Source: Copromyces sp. CBS 386.78
Taxonomy: Eukaryota; Ascomycota; Sordariomycetes; Sordariales; Sordariaceae
Reading direction: 5' to 3'
NCBI GenBank assembly: GCA_030685235.1
Contig: MU839090.1
Span: forward strand, 372,001 to 436,000
DNA length: 64,000 nucleotides
Below the pieces are notes generated by a model. It was given only the letters and a program-made list of their open reading frames with translations. It had not been told where the DNA came from and did no database searches. The stretch's first letter is position 1, and every line of letters begins with the position of its first letter. A program made the translations under genes and the position numbers. Shown here in pieces: positions 1 through 10,875 of the stretch.

Positions 1-163
1 AAGGTAGCCACAAGGGAGCGGGTCAAAAATTTGGCGGGAAGGATGGATTTTTCGAACAAAGACATAGGACACTCGTCACAACACAATTCTTCTCCCTAGC
101 CCTGGCGACTTGCAGAAGAAAACCTGCTTGAAAAGTTTGCCTCCTACGTATTGTCATTGACTA

Positions 164-183
164 ACTGACTGACTGACTGACTG
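164..183. repeat. (ACTG)5 microsatellite
   Basis: Five perfect ACTG units lie about 210 bp left of the 60-T tract. It is a simple sequence repeat with no gene association. Confidence 0.9.
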
Positions 184-392
184 GTTCCTGGGTCCCATGA
201 AACACGAGGGAACAAAGGGATGGGGGAACAAACGGGACAAGGGACGGGATAGGGCAGGGCTCGTTCCTTTGACTTTTGGATTTGACGGACCGATTCCATG
301 TTGCCGCCGTGTGCCTAAACTTTGTTGGTTCGAATGATGTTGTAGGCGAGCTCGCGAGGTAGGCGAGGTAGGGTCATAGGGTGCAGCACAGG

Positions 393-395
<3 letters not shown>

Positions 396-455
<60 letters not shown>
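396..455. repeat. 60-nt T homopolymer
   Basis: Sixty uninterrupted T residues on the + strand, which read as A60 on the - strand. No poly(A)-tailed element is recognisable on either side, and I found no target-site duplication. It could be the tail of a decayed retroposed sequence, plain slippage expansion, or an assembly artefact. Confidence 0.9.
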
Positions 456-456
<1 letters not shown>

Positions 457-836
457 AGAACTACGATGGAAATGACTGGGGATAGGTAAGTAATCAGGAC
501 GTATGTGAGGGGTGTGGATCTCGTTGAGGACACTGACACTCAGTCGTTGAGAGATATGGTTACCGTATGGATGCTCCAAATGTGATTGAAATGGTGAGAT
601 GAGTAAGTATCAATCCTTCAGTTTGGGATATCAAAAACTAGGCAATACAAAAACATCAAAAAGTTTCCAGTCGACAGCAGCAACCAGATACATAGTCATC
701 AAAATACTACCATTTGATTTCAGTTCGAGTGGCACATATCTGCCCGCTGTCGCTCCCATAAACAGAAAACCCTTCCGTTTATATTCTTTCATTCATTGAG
801 CGTAAACGTCATCTGACAACCCGGAGTGATGGTTGC

Positions 837-2450
837 TCATCGCTTCGGAAACTGATTCTCCTCGCCAGCAGTCCAATCTGCTTTAGCGCCACCGTTGCCG
901 TTGTTCCCACTCTCATACTGCGGAGGGGGCGATCCCGGCATCATTGACGGAGGCCTGACAGAGGAACCATCTCCACTCGGTAGTTCGACAGGTGCCGAAT
1001 CGGTGCCACGGGCGTGAGGAACCCTACATTGACGAAAGGTTAGTCGACTGCCTTTCGATATTGTTCTCCTATGTTACAGTTGAGGATGGGGTCTATAAAG
1101 ACTTACGAGCTGAGTTCCCCAATCATCAACGGCGAGTTAGGCCCGGGAATAGGCGGGCTACCAGGCGTAGACACTGTGTGCCCGTTGTAAGTGTTGAAGC
1201 CGTAAACAGATCCTGGCGAGGCAGGGTTTTGATGCGGTGGTGGCGGCGTCCCATATGGGTATGGAGGGTGCTGGGGGCTCGCCGTCATGCTTCGGTACGG
1301 ATCATTGCGGTCCATGTGGGGATGAGTAGAGAATGTCGCGAAGCTGGTCTGGCCTGGACTCTTCAAGCCTGCTGGTGTGGGGACAGGGCTAGCGGGATTG
1401 TGCTGGTTGTGGTACTGTGCCTCTACCATGGTCGGAGGAGCAGCAGCGGCATCGGGACCGGGTGCCGACGGCTGAACCATGCTCTTGCGGTATGCCTTTT
1501 TGAAACCTCCCCTTCGGCCGCAGAAAAAGATCAATGCGGCGACAATGGCTACCACGGCGGCTGCGCCGACGGCGATTCCAGCGATGGCACCGGCACTTAA
1601 GCCCGACTTACCTCCGCTTTCTGTTGAAGGAGCTGAAGTGGAGGAAGGAGTCGAGGTGGAGGTTGAAGGTTTGCCTTCTTCTACAGGCCATCCCTCTCCC
1701 GGCTTCAGATCGAATGTCGCTTTCTGTACTTCCGCCTTTTGAACATCAAAAGTTTGCGTGGAGTTGGGGTTGATGACTCCAATCATTTTGTTTTTTGAGC
1801 AGGATGACTTGGCAGCACAGTAGAAGAAGTTGGGCAACGTATCATTGATGGCAAGATCCCAATAAGGAGGCTAAGTTGTGGCTTTGTCAACTTTCGAAGG
1901 CAGTCGCTCCTGGAATGGGAATGTACTCACAGGGTTTTGATTTATATCCGGAGAGAGCCCTTCGCCGGTAAACCATCCATTTCCAGGTTCTCCACCAAGT
2001 TCATAAGAGACACATGGATACTTGTACGGAGCTCGCGCAACAGAATGGCCGCCAGGGTAAAATAGGAAGCCTAACGAACTCGTTGTTAGTAGCTTGACTT
2101 AGATTAGGTACATAGAGTAATTAGCCTTCTACAAATGCAACGTACGAACGATGTCGCCAACCCTGGCAGTCACCGTGTCGGGCTCAAACATATGTCTGCC
2201 TCCCTGTGAACACAGTCAGTCATTGTTGCTCGGATCCTTAGCGCTCGTTACCATGACTTACTTCTCCCACTTTTATCAGAATGACTGTTGGCCCAGATGG
2301 CTGCGAAGATGCTGTGGGGGTGGTTGCCGAACTGACCAACGTAGTCGGTACTGCTGCGGACGAGATCGGGGCGGTGATGAATGTCTGTGCCGCCGCAGTT
2401 ATCGAGAGGGCGGCAGTGGCCGCCCAAACTAACAGACGTGATCCGTACAT
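837..2450 (-). CDS. Membrane-anchored cupredoxin-like serine-rich protein
   Basis: Five exons, complement(837..1023, 1107..1870, 1931..2070, 2146..2203, 2262..2450), give 445 aa with canonical GT-AG junctions. Residues 1-21 are a signal peptide (MYGSRLLVW... ending SITAAAQ). A cupredoxin-like domain spans about 50-165: F.P..V.A..GD.VRF, then HSV at 91-93, YPC, and FFYC with C147 and M158. A Ser/Thr/Pro-rich stalk follows, then one transmembrane segment at about 222-245, a CGRR/KK stop-transfer and a Pro/Ser-rich cytoplasmic tail. This layout is known for fungal cell-surface cupredoxin-like serine-rich proteins. The second copper His expected before the second Cys reads Ser (SSC at 151-153), so type-1 copper binding is doubtful. 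A longer upstream start exists in frame, but the ATG at 2450 gives a clean signal peptide. Confidence 0.85.
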
Positions 2451-4708
2451 GTTGCTGTTGTTCTCGGCCGGGCAAGTCCTTCCTGGTGATGAGGTTTCCA
2501 GTTGAGAGTGGTATCGTCTGGAGGAAGGCGGAAGAAAAAAGAACGTCCAAAAGTACACAGGGACGGGGCAGGCCCTGAGATAAAGAACGAGAGAGAGAGA
2601 GAGAGAGAGAGAGGTCAGCCTCTTGGTTGGGGTGTGTCCACAGCCACGGACTCGGTAGGGACAAGCCCACGACGGATACAGTGCAACTTTCTGCTGAGAG
2701 CTAGGGTGGGCTGGACCGTGGGAATCGAGCGGGGAGGTGCAGCTTAGAGCGTTCTGGTATCAATAGACCGGGGGCGGGATGCTCTCAGTCGAGAACTGTG
2801 ATGTTCCGGGGAGGGGTGGCTGAACGAATGATTGATAGCAGAAACTGAGCATTTGACTTGCTGGTCACTGTCCGGCAGCGACTGAAGCATCGACGTAAAT
2901 AACCAAAAGATTTGGAATAGATCCTAGAATGGGCATGCCCCCAAGTCTTATGAAGCACAATCCCCGTTACCAAAACATGATACCACCATTGCGTGCCTGT
3001 GGTGCGCAGTCCTACAAAGAAAAACATCCGCCGGTCGTGAGACCGGTATCCGAGAATAAAGAGACAAAGAACACGATTAGTCGAGCTAGACGCAAGAAAC
3101 GGTTCCAGGTCAAAGAAAGGCGTTGAAAATCTGGGAACGCCTCCGAGGGAAGCCGGGACAGGAACCCGTCTCATGAGGCCTCGTCGGGTCTCTTTTTCTG
3201 GTCATGATGACGCTTAACTCGATATCTTAATGTTGCCACCAAGTCTGCCCCTCCAAGCCGTCAGTGCCGTCCACGATATCCAAACGGTCTTTGGGTGGTT
3301 GATATTCAGTCACAGCGTAAACAACGGGAGGTTGAAAGGCTCCGAGGGTCGAGTGTACGCAGTAGAGCGACGGCAGGAAGTGAGAAACTCTACGCCACGA
3401 CGCTCTCGTACGGACATGACTGCAGGAAAGGTTACAGAAAGACGAATGAAAGGGATGTTGTGACAACAAACTCGACCTAACTCTGCATAACAACACCAAC
3501 GACAGACAAGTGTCGTCCAATGTGGTAGGCTGGTTAGTCGAGTGCCTCACCCATGGGGTATGTCTAACTTTCTCACATCCTGTTCCTGATTGGGTATCGA
3601 CGCCTTGTCTGGGCTGAATGTTCAAAGGATGTGGAGGAAATTGAGCACACCCTAGGATTGAAAGTGAAGCTGAAACCCTGGGCTTGTGGAAATTGACTAG
3701 TCGCTAAACCTTATAGGGCCTAAACCTCTTGGTGGGTATACCTGTCAGATTGGTTTAGCATGGCTATTCCCGTGTCGCTTAAACGAGCTTCAGCCTTGCC
3801 GCACAGCGTCTCTCATCGGAGCATACCCCTCACCGACAGCATGTCGGAATCCTTCGAAAGGCAATGAGGTGAGCACTTACAGACTGACCGTAGCCAACGT
3901 CCAGCCCATGCAGTTTCCCTCTGCCCTGTTCCACGGCAAGCGACACCCTGTCAGCCCGCCCTCTTCAAAGAATCGTGAACATGCCAGGCCGGCCTGTCCG
4001 CTCCTGATGAGAAAACATATCTTTTCCCAGTGGCCTTTTGATTGTTGCGTCAAGGATTCCCACTGGGAATATTGATTGCAAAATCCAACATTCCGAAAAA
4101 GAACACAGCCCGGCCCTGCCCGACAAGCCTCCACAGAAGCCACCCGGAGAAACGACGCTGATGTCCCTGGATCCGGCCCAACGTGGCCCCCACGACACCA
4201 GTGTGAAGCAATGGACGAAGCCAGCATGACGGCCGGCGTGCGATGATCAATGACCAGTCGTGTCGGTCTTCTGGCATGCTCGTGACACTCCCCGCTGCTG
4301 CCGTGTTCTTCGTCCTTCCCGCTGCGGCACCGATCCTCAAACATCGCCACAAGTGTGCACCTGTTGGCACGTACACATGGCAGAATCTTAAGGATCGGGC
4401 CGGGTGTGTAGAATGCGCCTCCTCTCCAATATATGCACGCCTTGTACATATAGCACAGTGTGGAACGTATTGGCGCGCGCCGTGTAAATCCTTCTCGTTG
4501 CCTGAAGAGAATCAAATTCATGGCCTCGTGTTCCGGAATGCCCGGGTTTAGATGGGAAGAAATGAACACATGATGGGAAAAGCAAATTTCTGAACATTGT
4601 TGGTATTGAGGTGTATTTTAACGGCAGGTAGGCTGACCCAGAGGAAAGTCCCCCGCGTGGTGTGTAAGGTGGATGAATTTCCGTAACGGATTTAACCCCT
4701 TAACCATC
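2451..4708. other. intergenic, no supported gene
   Basis: Contains the promoter side of the cupredoxin-like gene, a GA microsatellite, and the 3' flank of ALG6. Open frames up to 230 codons occur (for example 3877-4569, - strand), but none shows a domain, signal peptide or plausible splice structure. Confidence 0.55.
2589..2613. repeat. (GA)12 microsatellite
   Basis: A 25-nt perfect GA dinucleotide run about 140 bp upstream of the cupredoxin-like start codon, in its probable leader or promoter. Confidence 0.9.
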
Positions 4709-6553
4709 CTACTGAGTTTTCGCTTTCGTTTTCTTGCCGGTCCAAGACGTGGGTAGAATCTCACTCTCGATGACAAGGCTTCCGAGACACCAAAGATAGC
4801 ACAGCGAGAATCCAACAGCACCAACGCCGACGTTGGCAACCACCCAAAGATCTGGCTTGTCCTTCGGAGCCACGACGAACATGTCTAACACATGCCAGAA
4901 CGCCATCGTGAGGTAAAAGAAACCATGAATGAACGCGGTGGCCCATTGACTCCAGATGCTTGAGCCGTCCTGGAAGTACGCATTCAACGAAGTCGGGGGC
5001 AGACCGAGGAGGTACGCCCAAAGAAGAGTCAGGACCGTGTACGGGACTCTGAGATCGACTCGTTGCAGCAATGGATACATCGTCCAACAGCCCAGGATAT
5101 TGGCAAACCCTACCCAGGCACGCGTATCCTTGCCCAACCCTTGTCTCCCCGCAAGCAACAGGGTCATGGGCATCAAGGGGAGAAGGACACTTTTCTCGTG
5201 GACTTGATAACTGAATAGGAAGAAACCCCAGGCGGTTGTGGCAAAAGCAAGGGGCAAGAGATGTTTGTTTGGTCGCAGGAATAAGATGAGGTTAGGCGGA
5301 ATGATTGCTGCCAGTGTCGCAACTAACGCACCTCTCTGTAGCAGCTCAGCCGGGTATTTTCTGAGCTTAATTACCACGTTCGCGGCGCACCAGAAGTTGG
5401 CGACCTTGTCCTCGAAGAGACCGCGAGCAAAGGGAAACACGCGGTGAATCATCTGGACGAGCTGCTCGACGACCGGGTAGTAGAAGGCATCGGTGTTCAA
5501 GTGCTTTGCCAGATCCGCGAACAGCGGGAGAGGGGGGTGAGAATCGCCAGGGTGGGCAGTGATTCCACGGCTGGCCTCGGACAAAGTGCCAGCAACAATT
5601 GGGAGAAGCAGGATTGCGAAAGACACCGCGGTGGCCAAAGCAATCCCGATGAATCTCGGGATGTTGGTATGGGGGAACACACAGACTCCCAAGAGATAAG
5701 CGAACACCGAGAAGGCATAATAGAGGGCCATCTGCTTGAAACCCAGCGCCATAACAAAAAAGAAGGAAGCCCAGAAGTTGCGTCCGGCAAGCATGCTTGA
5801 CATGCTAGCAAGCACAAAACCCAACATAACCGTGTTATACTGGAAGTGGACGTGGTCGATGAGGATGGTGGCCGGCTGCATCAGGATAGCGACAAGAGCA
5901 ACGGAGGACGTCCAGGCAGGAACACCGCTGAGCCGGCTGAAGCGGCGCACGAAGATGACGGCGGCGGGTATATAAATAAGGTATTCGGAGACCAGCACGG
6001 TGGCCCTCATGAAGATCTTGAGCGTCGGATCATGAGAGCCCCTTGAGTCGTAAAGCGCAAACCATGCCGGGTCGATGAGAGATCCGATCTTGCCACAGAT
6101 CCAGCTGTGATATGCTGTAAGGGGAGGATAGTCCAAGCCCCACCACTCGAGGTCGTGAAAGTACCATTGCGAAATGGGAAGATGTGTTGTGATTTCCATC
6201 CAATGGCGCTGGGCCTCGTAGTCACCGAAAATAGGCGGTTTCTTGAAGCCTTTGCGTTTCTGAGCATTAGTCTCTGGTGTATATAGTCAAGGGCGCAACA
6301 GACTAATTGGCCACATACCGGAATAGCCCCAAAGACCTGCAGCCCAACGGAACAGGCCGACGACCATAAGTATCAACGGTAGCAACTCCCATTGCGATAC
6401 AGAACTCCTAGCCGGCCAGAGGAAGGCCGCCAGGGGAAAGGAAGGGACGCGGACGAGAGCTTCGCGTTCCATAATGACAGGAAGGCTGCTTGGGCCATTG
6501 CCGCCAGCCTGCTTGACCTTGCGTCTGGGCTTATGAGGAGAAGGCCCGGCCAT
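4709..6553 (-). CDS. alg6: Dolichyl-P-Glc:Man9GlcNAc2-PP-dolichol alpha-1,3-glucosyltransferase (ALG6)
   Basis: Adds the first glucose to the lipid-linked oligosaccharide in the ER lumen, using dolichyl-phosphate glucose. Two exons, complement(4709..6273, 6319..6553), encode 599 aa; the 45-nt intron has a GTATGT donor and CAG acceptor. The ALG6/ALG8 family motif is clear: QWYFHDLEWWGLDYPPLTAY and the following HSW, at about residues 110-135. The WGLDYPPLTA form favours ALG6 over ALG8. About a dozen hydrophobic segments follow, and the C terminus is Lys-rich (TGKKTKAKTQ), compatible with ER retrieval. The start at 6553 has a MAGPSPHKPRRK cytosolic leader before the first membrane segment. The gene is divergent from palC across 473 bp. 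Confidence 0.93.
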
Positions 6554-7026
6554 GGTTACCGGAATCGAGACCGAAAAGAACTGTGTCGAAAGGAGGGCGG
6601 CATTGAAGCCTGGTGTTGGGAGATACTTGGGGAAATTGTGACGATGGATTCGCAAATGTCATCCAACGTTTCAAGCAATCTGGCGTCGCGCGGCCGACAA
6701 GGTTCTTGGGTGGGGCCAATATGGGGAAAGCTCCAAAAAAAAAAAAGATGGGTCCACTGGGGCTGGGAACAGGCATACTCGGACCGACCGTCAGCAGCTG
6801 GCCGAAACGCCAAAGCCCCTCATCCATCAGCGGATTGACAGTGACGCAGCGGGCTTTCTCCAACGACTCGGAGTCCCCTGCGACATTGAGAACCTTCCTG
6901 GCCAAGCCTCGACTTTCGTCACAACAACAACCTAAAAGACTCAACTTACACGTTGGAACTCGGCAATGGACTGAGGAGTGGAAGACCATTTACTGAAATA
7001 ACAATCCAATCAATAGCTTAGTCACA
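6554..7026. promoter_or_regulatory. Divergent ALG6/palC intergenic region
   Basis: 473 bp between two opposing start codons must contain both promoters. It includes an A-rich run near 6736 and a GCCAAG hexamer near 6902, which matches the PacC core site; a hexamer this short is expected often by chance. Confidence 0.35.
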
Positions 7027-8572
7027 ATGCCGTACCCATTCGTGCTACCTACGACCTCATCATTTTCCTTCTCGTCCTGTTTTAGCTGCGAATCCCATCC
7101 CTCGCTGCCCCTCAACGCCAGCACCCGCCGCGGCGTCGTTCGCGAAGACCTCAAAGCCTTCAAGCGCACCCCCCGCGAACACCAAGCCGCAAAGCTCCCG
7201 AACGTCGTCTCCAGCCTCACAGCCTACCTACCCTACCTCTTCGCTATCGATGCCGGCCTAAGCCAACGAGCCGTCAACGGCGAGGAGATCGCCGTGATCC
7301 TCAAGATTGCGCCCGCGATCGAATGGCGCCCCACGCTATCTGACACCGCCGCCGTCACCGTCCCCGGAAAAGAGCCCGCCCGCGTCAAAGTGCATTCGCT
7401 CGAGTACGAAGTCTTCTTCGCGCTCTCCTGCCTCGCCAACGCACACACCCTGCAGGCCCGCATTGCCCTGCATCCGCTCTACGTGCTGTCCACCGCGCCC
7501 GTCGGCACCCAGCAGCGCCAAGTGGCCGTCAGCGCCGCGACCAAGAGCCTGCTCGATGCGGCCTCCATCTACAACTACCTCGCGCTCCGGGCCGAAGGGC
7601 TCACCAGCGGCTACGGGATGGCCCCGCCCTGCGCCGACATCTCGCCCGCGGCGCTGCGAGCGCAGTGCTCGCTTGCTATGGCCGAGGCAACCTTACTGGC
7701 CGTGCTCAAGGACGATCCGTATCCGGCCGTAGTTGCGCAAGACAGAAACCGGAACGACACCGAGTGGATGTACAAGGCGCCGGATATCCCAAAGGTCAGG
7801 GCCCATCTGTTTGCAAGGCTCTGTCTGGCGGCGAGCGAGCATGCCGCGCAGGCGTACTCGCTGTGTGCGGGACTGGGACGAGCGGGTGGAGGAGGCAAGG
7901 TAAACGAGAGCTTTCTGAAATATCTTGATAACTTGAGGCGAACGAGTAGAGCGAAGGCGTGTCGGTTCTTTGGCATTGACTCGGAACTGGGCGGGCAAAC
8001 TGGGACGGCAATTGCATGGTTGAATGCGGGACTTCAGGAGCTAGGAGTCGAGAGGAACCCCTCAGACACTGGTGGTAAGAAGAGCGGTGGCTTGGGAAGG
8101 CTGAAAGAGAAGTGGACGGAGAAGAGGGAAGACAAGAAAGTGGAAAGAGGGTTAGATTGGGGAGCAGATGCAGGACGGCTTGAGGAGACAAGAGTATATG
8201 AAATGTTATGGGAGAAGTGGTCGAAGCAGAATGACACGGTGAGATCTCTTTCCAGAAAATTTCCACATGTCCCACCTTACTGTGAACTAACATCTCGGCC
8301 TCTTGTCTCAGATAATGACCCAAGTTGTCCCCCCATCGGGACCATTACTCCAACAGATGCCCATGGGTAGGGAGATTCACACTCTCAAGCCCTTCCAGCC
8401 ACCACAGCTAGATCCCCCAACACTAGAGGCCATGCGCGCACCACCAGACAGGTCGGACGATGCTGCTCTTTATCCGAGCTCGGATGAGGACGATACAATG
8501 ATAGGCACTCCAATAGGGGCATTTCCAGGTACGCAGGGGGACTGTAGGACTGGGACCCCCAATTACTATTGA
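7027..8572 (+). CDS. palC: pH-response regulator PalC (BRO1 domain)
   Basis: PalC links ESCRT-III to the Pal/Rim ambient-pH signalling complex that leads to PacC cleavage at the plasma membrane or endosome. Exons 7027..8238 and 8312..8572 encode 490 aa; the 73-nt intron has a GTGAGA donor and CAG acceptor. The N-terminal two thirds resembles a BRO1-like helical domain (residues about 10-330), for example [16 protein letters not shown] and [17 protein letters not shown]. The C-terminal tail, written across the junction, has [13 protein letters not shown] and LEAMRAPPD, which match the end of fungal PalC. It is convergent with LEO1, with the SINE-like element in between. Confidence 0.9.
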
Positions 8573-9595
8573 TAAAGGCTTTTCATTTCTCGACATCTTT
8601 CGGGGTGAGGACAAGCTCTTCCGGGGTACAGTAATGTAATTACAATGATACCTAAGGTATTGATAATATTGGGCTACCTTTCTAAGTAATCACGCAAGAA
8701 TGACCACACCAGCACAGGTGAACCGCGGGAGGTTGCCCAGGCAACGGGAACCAGGCGAACTTGGATAAACAGTAACTAAAAACAAAAGGGAAAAAAAATA
8801 CTTCGCTGGGAAACCGCTTGGTGAAAACCCAGATCGCTAGATAGTAGTGTAGATGTTCGCTGTAGATATTCGCTGTAAATGTTTCGCTATAGATATTTCG
8901 CTAGATGTTCGCTGGAGATAAGTATATTCGCTATTTTACGCTATGGCGAGTGGGCTCACCATGGGAGAGTGCCCAGGACTTGCCCAGACAGCTCTCCCAT
9001 AGTGTCGAGAAGTGGACCTCGAACGCGATTCGAACGATGGTCTTTTCGTTCGACAAGGATTCTTAGAGGCAACGCGTGAACCAGTCAGCCACTCAGCCAT
9101 TTCTAGTCACTATTATCCACTTCACACCAACACTAAGCCTATATAGGCATAGACATGTCCGAACCTCGACTTTCGTCCCAACATGCTGGTCCGTTGTTCC
9201 TCCACCAAAGCGAGGAATTTGAGATGCAGTCTAGACACACCACGCGAGCATAGTAGAATCTCGGGGAATTAATCATGACATGTAGTTTCTGTGTCTGAAC
9301 TCCCCCAGCGATGTGGGCGCGAGGAGAACGCGTACATCGGCAGCATGAAAAACTTGCGCACCACGATATAACACATCAGGCGGCTAATATCTAATGCTGA
9401 GACGTAGACATGCAAGTATAACCATGTTGCCCTCCCACCTGTTAGACTCAGGGACATACATGCGTCCCCTGAAAATATGCCAACAAATTCGCCCGATTTT
9501 TGACTTTCCCGATGACCAAATGCGCCCGTGAACACCCTGAAGAGCATACAAGAAAACATGCTTAGAACCCAAACTCAAAAGGCAAGATGATCTTA
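8573..9595. other. intergenic, holds SINE-like element
   Basis: About 1 kb between the convergent palC and LEO1 3' ends. Apart from the SINE-like element at 8840-9110 I see only 3' flanking sequence. Confidence 0.6.
8840..9110 (-). mobile_element. tRNA-derived SINE-like element
   Basis: Read on the - strand from 9110. A tRNA-like head carries a Pol III A box (TGGCTGAGTGG) and, about 65 nt on, a B-box-like GTTCGAATCGCG; the spacing suits a tRNA with a long variable arm. The acceptor stem does not pair, so this is not a working tRNA. Next is a hairpin: a 9-bp perfect stem, ATGGGAGAG at 8961-8969 pairing with CTCTCCCAT at 8992-9000. The tail (about 8840-8940) is a degenerate tandem array of a 13-14 nt unit like AGCGAACATCTA, about five copies. 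Head, body and tandem tail are the usual SINE layout. It lies in the palC/LEO1 3' intergenic space. The family is not recognised. Confidence 0.6.
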
Positions 9596-10875
9596 TTACT
9601 CGTCGTCGTCATCAATGACGGCCCGTCTACGGCGGTGCGAGGTGGTGCCGGCGCCGTCCTCATCATCTGCCTCCGCCGTCCTCTGACGCTTACGACGGGG
9701 TGCCTCTTCCTCGTCATCGTCGTCATCAAGAAGCTCCTCTTCCTCCTCGTCATCCTCAACTTCCTCGCTTTCCTCGTCACTATCGACAAGGAAGCCGTCA
9801 TCCAGATCGTATTTGTCGTTGGTGGCTTTTTGGCCGGGCTCGTCGTCTGAATCGTATTCGGGCCGACGGTTCTTCTTCTTGCCGCCACCAGGCGCACCAC
9901 GCTTCCGGCCGCGTCTTCCGCCTTCGAGATCACCGATAGAGAGCGCGCCGCCCTTAAACCGTCCTCCAGCGCCATCTACGCGGGCGGCAGCGGTCTCGCG
10001 GCGACGCTGCGCCTTGGCACGTTCCCTCTCGGCCATCTCTGCCTGCTTCTTCTGCAGCTCCGGGTCCTCCTTGGCGAGAATGATCATGTCGGGGCCGCGC
10101 TCCTTCTTGGCGGTTGCTAGCTCCGCCTTGAGACGCTCGAGCGCGTGATCCTGAATGTTCTTGTTCGGCCTCAGCATGTACTGTTCCGTAAAATGTCCGA
10201 TAATTACAAGCGAATTCGTTGTCAAGTGGGCCGCAGCGGCATAATAGTGCGCATCTTGGACTTCCTGGTAGGGCTTGTTGGACGGTGGCGCCAGGGCCTT
10301 GGACTGGATCTCGTGATGCTCGTCGCCAACTGCCATCGTCACGGACCCATCGCTCCAGCGGTAGATGTTGGTATTGCTCTGCATCTTGCCGGTCTTCGGG
10401 TCGCGGCGGCGCATTACTGTAGGGACTGGGGTATCCTGCCGGGCGTTTCGAAGATCCCATTTGCTTGGCTCCCAGGTGTCGGCGTTGTACTCGAGCGGGT
10501 TCAGCTTGATGAAATCGGGGACTTTGAAGGAGTAAAGCTATGATCCCGTTAGTAATCTTAACTATGTTGTCACACGTGTGATCTAAAAGTGACTGCACGT
10601 ACACTGCCGTCTCCGGACTTGGGGATACGATGGCGATAAAGCGGTGTGTCGGCAACAGTCTTGTTACGGAATTCCGGTTCCTCGTCCATACCGTCAACTT
10701 CGTCATGATGTCTGTCGGCGACCTCCTCTTCTCTGTCCGAGTTCAAGTCACGGTCACTGAGCTTGTCCTCGCCGATCTCCGAGAGGGGCTGGTCGTCGTT
10801 AACGTCTTCATCTCCAAACAAATCGTCGCCAGCATCGTCTGGGACGTTGTCGATATGATCCTCTGAATCGGACAT
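9596..10875 (-). CDS. leo1: Paf1 complex subunit LEO1
   Basis: LEO1 is a subunit of the RNA polymerase II-associated Paf1 complex, which supports elongation and co-transcriptional histone modification in the nucleus. Exons complement(9596..10537, 10603..10875) encode 404 aa; the 65-nt intron has a GTACGT donor and TAG acceptor. The acidic N terminus (MSDSEDHIDNVPDDAGDDLF) is followed by the Leo1 domain from about residue 85, with DTPLYRHRIPKSGDGS joined to LYSFKVPDFIKLNP and later IYRWSDGS. The C terminus is basic then highly acidic (runs of D/E, RRKRQR), ending in IDDDDE. The start at 10875 is the first ATG giving the conserved acidic leader. Convergent with palC. Confidence 0.92.

Larger units (their letters stand above)
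1..836. other. intergenic, repeats only
   Basis: I see no gene here. The stretch holds a tetranucleotide repeat and a long T homopolymer (separate entries). The open frames crossing the homopolymer encode poly-lysine and have no other coding character. The right end is the 3' flank of the cupredoxin-like gene. Confidence 0.6.

Noticed and set aside
154..579. Open frames on the - strand encoding poly-lysine
   Set aside because: They arise from the T60 homopolymer; nothing else in them looks coding.
992..1600. 202-codon frame on the + strand
   Set aside because: Antisense to the cupredoxin-like gene, whose splice structure and domains are clear.
3877..4569. 230-codon frame on the - strand
   Set aside because: No domain, signal peptide or start context, and no plausible introns; other frames overlap it on both strands.
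9008..9108. Intact tRNA gene
   Set aside because: A and B boxes are present, but the acceptor and anticodon stems do not pair, so it is kept only as the SINE-like head.
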